Shown here piece by piece: positions 25,193 to 33,314 of a stretch of DNA of 39,608 nucleotides (position 1 is its first letter; the number at the start of each line of letters is the position of its first letter). A program made the translations under genes and the position numbers. The DNA is from Hoylesella enoeca JCM 12259 (GTDB lineage Bacteria > Bacteroidota > Bacteroidia > Bacteroidales > Bacteroidaceae), in NCBI RefSeq assembly GCF_000613405.1, contig NZ_BAIX01000021.1, forward strand, positions 1-39,608, written 5' to 3'. The notes below the pieces were generated by a model. That model had not been told where the DNA came from. It was given only the letters and a program-made list of their open reading frames with translations, and searched no databases.

Positions 25193-26950
25193 CTAATCCC
25201 CTTTTATCTTGTCTGTCTCAATCATTTGATTCTCTTCGGCTGGTCGAATATCTTCAATTTGTAGTTGAAGCGAACCGCGCTTGAAAACATTATCCTCAAT
25301 GGTATAGGCAATATCGAAACTGCACTTCGATTTGATAAATCGTGCTGAGGCACTTTGTCCGAAAGCTATTCCATTGATGACACAACTCGATTTTGAGTCG
25401 ACAAGTTCCAATTTGATATGTTCTTGTTCACGTCCAACCACTTTGCTGGTTCCATAATCGTAGACGTCGACCGTACAAAAGAGAGGCTTCTGATTACCTG
25501 GTCCGAAAGGTGAAAAACGTTTCAGATCGTTGTGTAATCGCTTGGTGATGTCTTTGAAATCGATAATAGCATCGATGTTGAGCATGGCTTCCGTCTGTTC
25601 GGGTTGAATATGTTCGTCGACATAGGTTTGGAATTTAGCACGGAATTTCTTGATGTCGTTCCATCGTAACGTGAGGCCGGCAGCATAGGTATGACCGCCA
25701 AAGTTGACCAAAAGATCGCGGCAACTCTTGATGGCTGCGTAAATATCAAATCCTGTCACACTACGAGCCGACCCTGTGGCATAATCTCCATCACGGGTCA
25801 GGATCACTGTCGGACGAAAATAAATTTCTGTAAGGCGAGAAGCCACAATACCGATTACGCCTTTTTTCCAATTCTCGTCATAGAGAACAATGGATGAACG
25901 ATGCTGTTGGCTTTCTAACTTTGCCACAATCTGATTGGCTTCTTCGGTCATCTGTTTATCAATGTCTTTGCGCTGCTCATTGTATTCATCAATGTGTTTA
26001 GCTTTTTTCAGCGCAGTGCCGTAATCTTTTTCCACGAGTAGATCAACACTCTCTTTACCGTTCTCCATCCGACCTGACGCATTGATTCGAGGTCCGATCT
26101 TGAAGATGATATCGCTCATCGATAAGTCGCGACCATTAAGGCCACAGATGTCTATAATCGCCTTCAAACCCAAGCTGGGGTTCTGATTCAACTGTTTGAG
26201 TCCGTGAAAGGCCAAGATTCGATTCTCGTCGACTACGGGAACAATATCGGCGGCAATGCTCACAGCACAGAAATCGAGTAGTGGAATGAGTCGCGAGAAT
26301 GGAATCGTATTGTTCTTGGCGAATGCCTGCATAAATTTAAATCCTACACCGCAACCACACAGATGCTTGAACGGATAAGAATCGTCGGGACGTTTGGGGT
26401 TAAGGATGGCCACAGCCTTGGGCATTAACTCATCTGGGACATGGTGATCACAGATGATAAAATCAATTCCCAGCTCCTTAGCATAAGCAATCTCATCGAT
26501 AGCTTTAATACCGCAATCGAGAATAATAATGAGTTTGACCCCCGTATTCTTAGCATAATCTATTCCTTTCTTGCTGACTCCATACCCTTCTTCATAGCGG
26601 TCGGGAATGTAATAATCAATATTGGAATAGAATTGTTGTAAAAATTTATATACCAACGCCACAGCCGTACATCCGTCTACATCATAGTCGCCATATACCA
26701 AGATGCGTTCTTTACGTCCCATAGCATCATTTAATCGGTCGACTGCAATGTCCATATCTTTCATTAAGAAAGGATTGATCAAGTCGGCAAGTTGTGGACG
26801 AAAGAAACGCTTAGCTGCCGACTCGGTGCTGATGCCACGACGGATCAGCAAAAGGGCAAGAATGGGATTGATATTCAGTTTTTCTCCCAATTCCTTAGCT
26901 GCTTGCTTCTCTTCTAATGTGGGTGGTTCGTAATTCCATTTGAAGTGCAT
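25193..26950 (-). CDS. recJ: Single-stranded-DNA-specific exonuclease RecJ
   Basis: A 5'-3' ssDNA exonuclease of the DHH family acting in RecF recombination and mismatch/base-excision repair. Manganese-binding motifs are present: GDYDVDGC (residues 87-94), CDHH (167-170), INASGRMENGKES (289-301) and the DHHA1 motif GGHTYAAG (418-425). A C-terminal OB-like region follows. The length of 585 is typical. A -7 box lies about 60 nt upstream, and the pepC-like gene's terminator separates it from the previous unit. It is the first gene of a recJ-recQ operon. Confidence 0.97.
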   Translation of the reverse strand: MHFKWNYEPPTLEEKQAAKELGEKLNINPILALLLIRRGISTESAAKRFFRPQLADLINPFLMKDMDIAVDRLNDAMGRKERILVYGDYDVDGCTAVALVYKFLQQFYSNIDYYIPDRYEEGYGVSKKGIDYAKNTGVKLIIILDCGIKAIDEIAYAKELGIDFIICDHHVPDELMPKAVAILNPKRPDDSYPFKHLCGCGVGFKFMQAFAKNNTIPFSRLIPLLDFCAVSIAADIVPVVDENRILAFHGLKQLNQNPSLGLKAIIDICGLNGRDLSMSDIIFKIGPRINASGRMENGKESVDLLVEKDYGTALKKAKHIDEYNEQRKDIDKQMTEEANQIVAKLESQQHRSSIVLYDENWKKGVIGIVASRLTEIYFRPTVILTRDGDYATGSARSVTGFDIYAAIKSCRDLLVNFGGHTYAAGLTLRWNDIKKFRAKFQTYVDEHIQPEQTEAMLNIDAIIDFKDITKRLHNDLKRFSPFGPGNQKPLFCTVDVYDYGTSKVVGREQEHIKLELVDSKSSCVINGIAFGQSASARFIKSKCSFDIAYTIEDNVFKRGSLQLQIEDIRPAEENQMIETDKIKGD

Positions 26951-27011
26951 TTATATGATTTTTATTTCTTTTCGCAATGTAGTTTGATGCCTTTCACATG
27001 GCATCCGAGGC

Positions 27012-27019
27012 CAAAGTTA
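27012..27019 (-). promoter_or_regulatory. -7 box of the recJ-recQ operon
   Basis: The minus strand reads TAACTTTG, matching TAnnTTTG, 61 nt before the recJ ATG and just after the terminator hairpin of the preceding gene. No clear -33 element is visible. Confidence 0.45.
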
Positions 27020-27036
27020 CGAATATAAAATAAGAA

Positions 27037-27074
27037 AACGGCAGCTTCTGATCGAAAAAACAGAAACTGCCGTT
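27037..27074 (-). terminator. Intrinsic terminator after the C1 peptidase gene
   Basis: Stem AACGGCAG (27037-27044) with CTGCCGTT (27067-27074), one mismatch, then TTCTG (27046-27050) with CAGAA (27061-27065), and a 10-nt loop. On the minus strand it follows the stop at 27102 and is succeeded by TTTTCTTATTTT, a good U tract. Confidence 0.8.
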
Positions 27075-27101
27075 AATTTATTTACTAATCGCCAAATGCG
27101 A

Positions 27102-28304
27102 TCAAATACCCATTTTTTTACGAATGTCTTTGGGAATAGCGTTCTTATTCACCATAAAATCCATAGTGTTGGCGGCAATGAACGTTTTGGTCATATACCA
27201 AATACCTTTATAATCACCGGCTTCACCCCACGAATTTTTCACCATATAATATTCTTTACCATTCTGATCTTTGGCAATTCCATAGATTAGCATACCATGG
27301 TCATCTGTGAGTTCCCAATTATCGAAACGTTCCTGACGCATCTTCTGTGTGGGAGTAACTTCGGGTGCTCGGCAGCCCAGCGAATCTAATTTATTGCTTT
27401 TCTCTATTTTGCTGAGCTTCAGCCATCGTGCCATATCGCTACCGGTGAGTCCCGGCATCTTCTTAGTATCATAAGCATAAGCTAAACCTTGGCGAGTGAA
27501 TCCTTCTTCTGACACATCTCCGCCCCATGCCACAGTGTAACCATTCATCACGGCATTGTCGATGACACGCATCATATCTTCCATTGGGAGATTCCAAGAC
27601 AGTGGATTACGCCAGTTGTCTTGCACTTCTACGGCGAATTGAGTCCAAAACGGATGGTGTGTATAGCTCGTGATGGTCACGTAATCATTGAAATTGAGGC
27701 CGAGACTTGCTGCGAATGATTTCGGCGTATAGGTCTTGCCCTGATAGGTAAATGACTGAGGACACTTACCTAAATAAGAATCTAAGATGCCCTGTAAGCC
27801 TACTTGCCACTGCGTGGTCAATTTTTTTGCTCTTGTTTTTGCAATAGCCGCTACATAAGGACTCATCACTTCAAACAGCTCATTATAGTTATTGAGCGAA
27901 TCACCATAAAGTGTTCCTGGCAACGGCATTGCATTTTCAGGGCAGATACCATAGTTTTGGAGGCAATAAAGCACATCATAAGCGCTTCCGCCCTGTGCAA
28001 ATTGACAATCGCCGTGCAGTCGAACAACCTGGCGGGCGCGGTCCATATACGTTTTGTTAGCCACGAATGATTCGCAGAGATCATAGATTTTGCCGGTAGC
28101 TTTGAGGATTTCGCTTTCGAAATAACTCAATGTTGAGTAATCCCAACACGTGCCGCTGCGACTTTGATTCTTAATACTCGTGATTTTGTTTTCTTTGACA
28201 ACAGTGAACACGGGTTTGTTTTTGTTCAGGCTGTCTCGTTTGTTTTCCGCACTTACGCCCGTTGTTATCAAGGCGAATAATGCGAGTGCTAAAACTTTCT
28301 TCAT
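27102..28304 (-). CDS. C1-family cysteine peptidase (bleomycin hydrolase/PepC-like), 400 aa
   Basis: A papain-fold aminopeptidase of the C1B type. There is a Sec signal peptide (residues 1-19, ending GVSA), so unlike cytosolic PepC it is exported. The catalytic site is SIKNQSRSGTCWDYSTLSYF, with the oxyanion Gln at 47 and nucleophile Cys at 53. The His is in TDDHGMLIYG and the Asn in VKNSWGE near the C-terminus. I chose the ATG at 28304 because it begins the signal peptide; an in-frame start at 28358 would bury it. It lies 22 nt after the M24 peptidase gene and shares its operon. A role in periplasmic oligopeptide breakdown is likely. Confidence 0.9.
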   Translation of the reverse strand: MKKVLALALFALITTGVSAENKRDSLNKNKPVFTVVKENKITSIKNQSRSGTCWDYSTLSYFESEILKATGKIYDLCESFVANKTYMDRARQVVRLHGDCQFAQGGSAYDVLYCLQNYGICPENAMPLPGTLYGDSLNNYNELFEVMSPYVAAIAKTRAKKLTTQWQVGLQGILDSYLGKCPQSFTYQGKTYTPKSFAASLGLNFNDYVTITSYTHHPFWTQFAVEVQDNWRNPLSWNLPMEDMMRVIDNAVMNGYTVAWGGDVSEEGFTRQGLAYAYDTKKMPGLTGSDMARWLKLSKIEKSNKLDSLGCRAPEVTPTQKMRQERFDNWELTDDHGMLIYGIAKDQNGKEYYMVKNSWGEAGDYKGIWYMTKTFIAANTMDFMVNKNAIPKDIRKKMGI

Positions 28305-28326
28305 TGTTCTTTTTATGTGATTTGAT

Positions 28327-29727
28327 TTAGTTGTTCTCCATAAATGCCTCAACATCATTAGGATGATAAGGAATCAGATCTTTGCCGATGAAGCGGCAGC
28401 CGTCGTGAGTGATGAGGATATCATCTTCAAGACGTATACCGCCGAAATCTTTATAAGACTCCAATTTATCAAAATTGAGAAAGTCTTTGCAATATCCCGA
28501 TGTTTTCCAATCGTCGATCAAATCGGGAATGAAGTAAATACCTGGTTCGTCTGTCACGACAAAACCTTCTTCCAAGCGGCGTCCCATACGCAGACTGTTG
28601 GTACCGAATTGATTTAAATTAGGTCTAGTTTCCTCATCGAAGCCCACATTGATTTGGTCTAAATTCTCCATATCGTGCACGTCTAAGCCCATCATATGTC
28701 CTAATCCGTGAGGCAAGAATATTGCATGTGCACCGGCACGAACGGCTTCTTCGGTATCGCCTTTCATCAAACCGAGCTCTTTCAGACGGTCGGTCATCAA
28801 TCGACAAACAGCCAAATGCACATCGAAATACTTCACTCCTGGTTTGGATATTTCTAAAGCGTAATCGTGACAGGCTTCAACAATGCTGTAAATCTCCAAT
28901 TGACGTTGGGTAAACTTACCTGTGACAGGCATGGTACGAGTATTATCCGAACAATAATTATTCATATTTTCGGCGCCGGCATCACACAAAACGAGCTTGC
29001 CTGCTTCCAATTGATTGAGCGAAGGAGCACCGTGGAGAATCTCGCCGTGTTGTGAAAAAATGGTGGGGAAGCTCACTGACGAACCGTAAGAAAGTGCAAT
29101 GCCATTCACTTGACCTGCAATATATTTCTCGGTTCGGCCCGGTTTGATGAGGCGCATGGCTGTGGTGTGCATCTGATAACCGATGGTTGCTGCATGCTCC
29201 AATTCTTTTATCTCTTCTGCATCCTTCACCGAACGCATTTTCACGACAGCTTTGATCAAATTCATCGAAGCAGACTCTTTCTGCTGATTAGGATGAATGC
29301 CAAGCAAATCGAGTATTTGTAGTTTGATATCAAAGCGGTAAGGAGGAAGGAAATGGATCTTACGTTTCTGACGGAGTGCGTCGTTGCAAATCTTTGTTAG
29401 TTCTTTCATCGGGGCTGAATGGCTTACACCCACTTCCGAAGCCATATTGCTCACGCTATTCACACTGCCATACCATACAATATCTTCAATATCTATATCG
29501 TCTCCGATGAGCGTTTCGGTGTTGTTATCTATATCAATCACGCCGACAAGACCGTCGCGCTGTTGACCGAAATAGTATAAAAACGACGAATCCTGACGAA
29601 ATGGATAGTAGCCGTTATTAGGGAAATTACAAGGCGACTCATTGTTGCCGAATAACACGATTACACCGTCTCCAACAAGTCTTTGAAGCTCTTTCCGACG
29701 GCGAATATAAGTTTCTTTGTTAAACAT
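28327..29727 (-). CDS. Xaa-Pro aminopeptidase (M24B family), 466 aa
   Basis: A metallopeptidase removing the residue before a proline. The N-terminal AMP_N domain (residues 1-135) precedes a pita-bread fold. Its metal ligands are seen in LVLCDAGAENMNNYCSDNTRT (two Asp), HGLGHMMGLDVHD (His), TDEPGIYF (Glu) and IRLEDDILIT (Glu). There is no signal peptide, so it is cytoplasmic. The ATG at 29727 is preferred to one at 29757 because the -7 box lies at 29755-29762 and would otherwise overlap the start. It is the first gene of a two-peptidase operon, suggesting joint digestion of proline-containing peptides, a common diet of oral and gut Bacteroidales. Confidence 0.94.
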   Translation of the reverse strand: MFNKETYIRRRKELQRLVGDGVIVLFGNNESPCNFPNNGYYPFRQDSSFLYYFGQQRDGLVGVIDIDNNTETLIGDDIDIEDIVWYGSVNSVSNMASEVGVSHSAPMKELTKICNDALRQKRKIHFLPPYRFDIKLQILDLLGIHPNQQKESASMNLIKAVVKMRSVKDAEEIKELEHAATIGYQMHTTAMRLIKPGRTEKYIAGQVNGIALSYGSSVSFPTIFSQHGEILHGAPSLNQLEAGKLVLCDAGAENMNNYCSDNTRTMPVTGKFTQRQLEIYSIVEACHDYALEISKPGVKYFDVHLAVCRLMTDRLKELGLMKGDTEEAVRAGAHAIFLPHGLGHMMGLDVHDMENLDQINVGFDEETRPNLNQFGTNSLRMGRRLEEGFVVTDEPGIYFIPDLIDDWKTSGYCKDFLNFDKLESYKDFGGIRLEDDILITHDGCRFIGKDLIPYHPNDVEAFMENN

Positions 29728-29754
29728 AATATTATTTTTTAGAACCTTTGGCTG

Positions 29755-29762
29755 CAAAGGTA
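29755..29762 (-). promoter_or_regulatory. -7 box of the two-peptidase operon
   Basis: The minus strand reads TACCTTTG, matching TAnnTTTG, 28 nt from the ATG at 29727. No clear -33 TTTG is seen. It is divergent from the box at 29784. Confidence 0.45.
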
Positions 29763-29783
29763 ATAAAAATCAGATTAAAACAT

Positions 29784-29791
29784 TATCTTTG
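29784..29791 (+). promoter_or_regulatory. -7 box of the patatin-like gene
   Basis: TATCTTTG matches TAnnTTTG and lies about 20 nt before the start codons at 29812/29815. No -33 element is seen at the correct spacing. Confidence 0.45.
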
Positions 29792-29814
29792 TTGCGAATA
29801 TTTCTGATCTTATG

Positions 29815-30681
29815 ATGATTGATACAAACACGGGGTTGGTGCTGGAAGGCGGAGGGATGCGCGGTGTTTTTACTTGCGGCGTATTGGATGCTTTGATGAA
29901 GCATGATGTTTATTTCAATTACATTGTGGCTGTTTCGGCCGGTGCTTGCAACGGGATGTCGTATATGAGCAAACAACCGCGCCGCGCACGGATATCCAAC
30001 ATCGATTATCTTGCTCGTTATGATTACATTGGCTTGCGTCATCTTGTCACGCAAGGCTGTATTTTCGACCAAGAACTTCTCTATGACAAATTCCCTAATC
30101 AATATCTGCCGTTCGATTACGATGCTTACTTTCGTAATCCTGCCACTTTTGAGATGGTGACCACTAATTGTGATACAGGCCGGGCGATGTATCTCACAGA
30201 GCGCAGCGATCGGCAACGACTGCTCGCAATCGTGCGTGCTTCGAGCAGCCTTCCCTATGTGAGCAAGATAGTGATGGTCGACGGAATACCGATGCTCGAC
30301 GGCGGAATCATCGACAGTATTCCTGTTTTGCGGGCCATCGAAACAGGCCATCGTCACAACGTCGTGGTGATGACGCGCAATCGTGGATACCGGAACACGA
30401 GTAAAGACTACAAGATTCCGCCTTTTATCTATAAGCATTATCCCCGCTTACGCGTCGCTTTGAGTCACCGGATTGAGGCTTATAATGCTCAGTTAGAGAT
30501 GGTAGAGGAGATGGAACGCCATGGAGAAATCATCTGTATTCGTCCGAGTCAGCCGTTGGAAGTGGGCAGGATTGAGAAAGACATAGCCAAACTCGAGCGC
30601 CTATATGAAGATGGTTTTGCGCAAGGAGAGCAATTCTGCATTACGCTAAGCTCTTCATGCAGTGTGGAAAGAGGTGTGTGA
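29815..30681 (+). CDS. Patatin-like phospholipase (YjjU-like), 288 aa
   Basis: A Ser-Asp dyad lipid acyl hydrolase. The oxyanion loop LEGGGMRGVF is near residue 10. The nucleophile is in AVSAGACNG near residue 43 (Ala in place of the first Gly of GxSxG, as in many of these proteins). The catalytic Asp is in MLDGGIIDSIP near residue 163. No signal peptide or membrane helix is present, so it is cytoplasmic or peripheral. The start is one of two adjacent ATGs (29812, 29815). It is monocistronic, between divergent promoters and a pair of hairpins. Substrate cannot be read from the sequence; a lysophospholipase or membrane-turnover role is the family expectation. Confidence 0.9.
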   Translation: MIDTNTGLVLEGGGMRGVFTCGVLDALMKHDVYFNYIVAVSAGACNGMSYMSKQPRRARISNIDYLARYDYIGLRHLVTQGCIFDQELLYDKFPNQYLPFDYDAYFRNPATFEMVTTNCDTGRAMYLTERSDRQRLLAIVRASSSLPYVSKIVMVDGIPMLDGGIIDSIPVLRAIETGHRHNVVVMTRNRGYRNTSKDYKIPPFIYKHYPRLRVALSHRIEAYNAQLEMVEEMERHGEIICIRPSQPLEVGRIEKDIAKLERLYEDGFAQGEQFCITLSSSCSVERGV

Positions 30682-30725
30682 AAAGACGAATGATTACGCT
30701 GTCACGCAATTATAAAATGTGAATT

Positions 30726-30747
30726 AAAACAGTGATGGCACTGTTTT
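30726..30747 (+). terminator. Intrinsic terminator after the patatin-like gene
   Basis: AAAACAGTG (30726-30734) pairs with CACTGTTTT (30739-30747) around an ATGG loop. One further T follows, and the A/T-flanked stem works in both directions. It lies 45 nt after the stop at 30681. Confidence 0.7.
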
Positions 30748-30880
30748 TGATTAGTACCGTCACTGTTCCCATTCAATGTATTGCTATCGTTGTAGGCAAG
30801 TGCGGGAGAAAAGAAATAATCGTTTAGGATACTGGGCTTACCAGGGGAGGTGCTGGTGTTTTAACTGTACAAATTTTCTA

Positions 30881-30913
30881 TTGAGAAATTGCATGCGTTA
30901 TGCAATTTCTCAA
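30881..30913. terminator. Perfect 14-bp hairpin between convergent genes
   Basis: TTGAGAAATTGCAT (30881-30894) and ATGCAATTTCTCAA (30900-30913) pair without mismatch around the loop GCGTT, 25 nt beyond the guaA stop. It probably ends guaA transcripts. The following minus-strand bases (TAGAAAATTTG) are only weakly U-rich, so a block to convergent read-through or mRNA 3'-end protection are alternatives. Confidence 0.6.
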
Positions 30914-30937
30914 TGAGTTATTCTAATGATTTATTTC

Positions 30938-32482
30938 TTATTCCCATTCGATTGTTGATGGTGGTTTAGAAGAAATGTCGTAGCAAACGCGGTTCACACC
31001 TTTGACTTTATTAATGATTTCATTAGACACTTTGGCCATGAAATCATAGGGGAGATGCGCCCAGTCGGCTGTCATTGCATCCATACTTGTCACTGCACGC
31101 AGAGCCACAGGATGCTCATAAGTGCGCTCGTCGCCCATGACGCCGACGCTCCGAACAGTGGAGAGCAGAATGGTTCCGGCTTGCCAAACTTTATCATAGA
31201 GGCATTCGCCATCTTCACAAATATAGTTGTGCATTGCTTCGATGTAAATATCATCGGCTTCCTGCAATATACGCACCTTTTCGCGAGTGATATTGCCGAG
31301 AATGCGCACGGCTAAACCCGGACCAGGAAAGGGATGGCGCTTGATCAAATGATCGGGCATTTGCAGTTCGTAACCTACGCGACGCACCTCGTCTTTGAAT
31401 AACCATTGCAACGGTTCGCACAATTGCAGTTTCATTTCCTTGGGCAATCCACCCACGTTGTGATGACTTTTGATGGTCATTCCGGTGATACTCAGACTCT
31501 CGATGCGGTCGGGATAAATTGTGCCTTGTGCTAACCATTTGGCATCGGTGATCTTTTTGGCTTCGGTATTGAACACTTCCACGAAATCGCGACCGATGAT
31601 CTTGCGTTTCTCTTCGGGGTCGGACACGCCTGCAAGATCTGCAAAGAACTTGTCGGAGGCATCAACGCCGATAACGTTCAACCCCAAACCTTTATATGCA
31701 TCCATCACTTTGGCAAACTCATTCTTGCGTAACATTCCGTGATCGACAAAAATACAGGTGAGATTCTTGCCGATGGCGCGATTCAAAAGCGTGGCACACA
31801 CGCTGGAATCTACACCGCCACTGAGTCCCAGGATGACGCGATCGTTGCCTAACTGTTGCTTCAACTCTTGCACCGTGGACTCTACGAACGAGGCCGCACT
31901 CCATTGCTGTTTGCTGCCGCAGATATCGATGACAAAATTGCGGAGCAACTCCTTGCCCTGCAATGTGTGAAAGACTTCGGGATGAAACTGCACGCCCCAC
32001 ACGGGATTGACCGTGCTGGCGTAAGCGGCAAACTTGACATCGGCCGTCGAAGCGATCACATGGCAGTCTGCGGGGATTGCCGTGATCGTGTCGCCATGGC
32101 TCATCCACACTTGCGAATGCTGATCAAAACCTTTGAACAACGGATTCTCCGTGTCCACAGTCATCAGGTTTGCCCGTCCGTATTCGCGAGTTCCCGTTTG
32201 TTCCACCTTGCCGCCGTTGGCGTAAGAATAGAATTGCGCGCCGTAACAGATGCCCAACACGGGATATTTTCCGACAAAATCAGACAACTCTGCTTTGAAA
32301 GCTGCGCTGTCGTGAACGGAATAGGGCGAACCACTCAGGATAACTCCTATAATCGAAGGGTCGTTTTTGGGAAACTTGTTGTAAGGTAAAATCTCGCAGA
32401 AGGTATCCAGTTCGCGCACCCGACGACCGATGAGCTGTGTGGTTTGCGAACCGAAATCAAGAATGATAATCTTCTGTTGCAT
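30938..32482 (-). CDS. guaA: GMP synthase (glutamine-hydrolysing)
   Basis: It converts XMP to GMP in purine synthesis. The class I glutamine amidotransferase domain has the nucleophile Cys79 in GICYGAQF and His/Glu in QFHPEV (166-170). The ATP-pyrophosphatase domain has the P-loop LSGGVDSS (220-227), and the C-terminal dimerisation domain ends [16 protein letters not shown], the usual terminus. The 514 residues are close to E. coli GuaA (525), with no truncation. It stands alone on the minus strand, with a -7 box about 60 nt upstream and a strong hairpin downstream. Confidence 0.98.
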   Translation of the reverse strand: MQQKIIILDFGSQTTQLIGRRVRELDTFCEILPYNKFPKNDPSIIGVILSGSPYSVHDSAAFKAELSDFVGKYPVLGICYGAQFYSYANGGKVEQTGTREYGRANLMTVDTENPLFKGFDQHSQVWMSHGDTITAIPADCHVIASTADVKFAAYASTVNPVWGVQFHPEVFHTLQGKELLRNFVIDICGSKQQWSAASFVESTVQELKQQLGNDRVILGLSGGVDSSVCATLLNRAIGKNLTCIFVDHGMLRKNEFAKVMDAYKGLGLNVIGVDASDKFFADLAGVSDPEEKRKIIGRDFVEVFNTEAKKITDAKWLAQGTIYPDRIESLSITGMTIKSHHNVGGLPKEMKLQLCEPLQWLFKDEVRRVGYELQMPDHLIKRHPFPGPGLAVRILGNITREKVRILQEADDIYIEAMHNYICEDGECLYDKVWQAGTILLSTVRSVGVMGDERTYEHPVALRAVTSMDAMTADWAHLPYDFMAKVSNEIINKVKGVNRVCYDISSKPPSTIEWE

Positions 32483-32543
32483 AGGTGATATTGTATGATT
32501 AAATGATATATTCCTCGTTGGAGGAAGAGGGATTTGGCGTTTG

Positions 32544-32551
32544 CAAAATTA
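32544..32551 (-). promoter_or_regulatory. -7 box of guaA
   Basis: The minus strand reads TAATTTTG, matching TAnnTTTG, 62 nt upstream of the guaA ATG. No convincing -33 TTTG is present. Confidence 0.42.
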
Positions 32552-32583
32552 CTTCTTTTTCTCGTAAACGTTGCACGAAACCG

Positions 32584-33312
32584 TCAGATTGTTTTCAAGA
32601 ATGCGTCGGCCTCATTGAGAGTAACTGTTTTTCCCACGTCGATTAACCGTAAATCAGGCTGCAAATAACCGTAAATCGGAGCCTGGCTAACGGTATTTAG
32701 GTAAAGGTCTATGATACTGAACTTTGCTGGCCAATTGTTCATCACTCGGAATAAAGCCGGTGAAAACGTATGGATTCCTGCAAAAGCGAACTTCCGACAA
32801 CGTGCAACATCAAGTGCGGCATCAGGCGATCTCACTTCACCCGTCTCAATATTGGTCCATCCCACGAGCCGCATGTCATCATCAAAAAGCAAATAGCGCT
32901 TGGTCTCGCGCTCGCTGACAAGGAGTGTGGCAGCGTTGTCGACACTCTCGCGATAAAACTTCTGCAAGTCAACATTGCTCAGAATGTCGACATTGTGAAT
33001 GAGAATCGGTTCGTCGTTTTTAAACAATGGAGCCGCTTTTCGTAGTCCGCCGCCCGTATCCAACAGTTCATCAGATTCATCTGAGATACGAATATCCAGT
33101 CCAAAGTTTTTGTTTTCGGTCAAGTAACGGATGATTTGATCAGCGAAATGGTGCACGTTGACCACCAGCCTATCGGCTCCGGCCTCGCTCAATCGCGTGA
33201 TAACACGTTTCAATAGCGATTCTCCACCCACTTCGACAAGCGCTTTGGGTTTGTGGTCGGTTATCGGTTTGAGTCGTGTTCCCAAGCCGGCTGCAAAGAT
33301 CATAGCCTGCAT
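32584..33312 (-). CDS. MurU-like sugar-1-phosphate nucleotidyltransferase, 242 aa
   Basis: An NTP_transferase of the Rossmann-like fold. The start MQAMIFAAGLGTRLKPIT carries the GxGTRL nucleotide loop, followed by HKPKALVEVGG (catalytic Lys), then HNVDIL as the metal-binding Asp region and FAFAGIHTF. The size and motifs fit MurU, which makes UDP-MurNAc from MurNAc-1-phosphate, but related enzymes use mannose- or glucose-1-phosphate. It lies 2 nt after a kinase resembling AmgK, its known functional partner in cell-wall recycling, which favours MurU. The ATG at 33312 is chosen over an upstream TTG at 33318 that overlaps the previous stop. The segment 32644-32677 carries a TAACCGTAAATC direct repeat resembling a dispersed element. 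Confidence 0.85.
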   Translation of the reverse strand: MQAMIFAAGLGTRLKPITDHKPKALVEVGGESLLKRVITRLSEAGADRLVVNVHHFADQIIRYLTENKNFGLDIRISDESDELLDTGGGLRKAAPLFKNDEPILIHNVDILSNVDLQKFYRESVDNAATLLVSERETKRYLLFDDDMRLVGWTNIETGEVRSPDAALDVARCRKFAFAGIHTFSPALFRVMNNWPAKFSIIDLYLNTVSQAPIYGYLQPDLRLIDVGKTVTLNEADAFLKTI

Positions 33313-33314
33313 TG

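Noticed and set aside
28305..28358. Upstream start for the C1 peptidase
   Set aside because: It would place 18 polar and basic residues before an obvious signal peptide.
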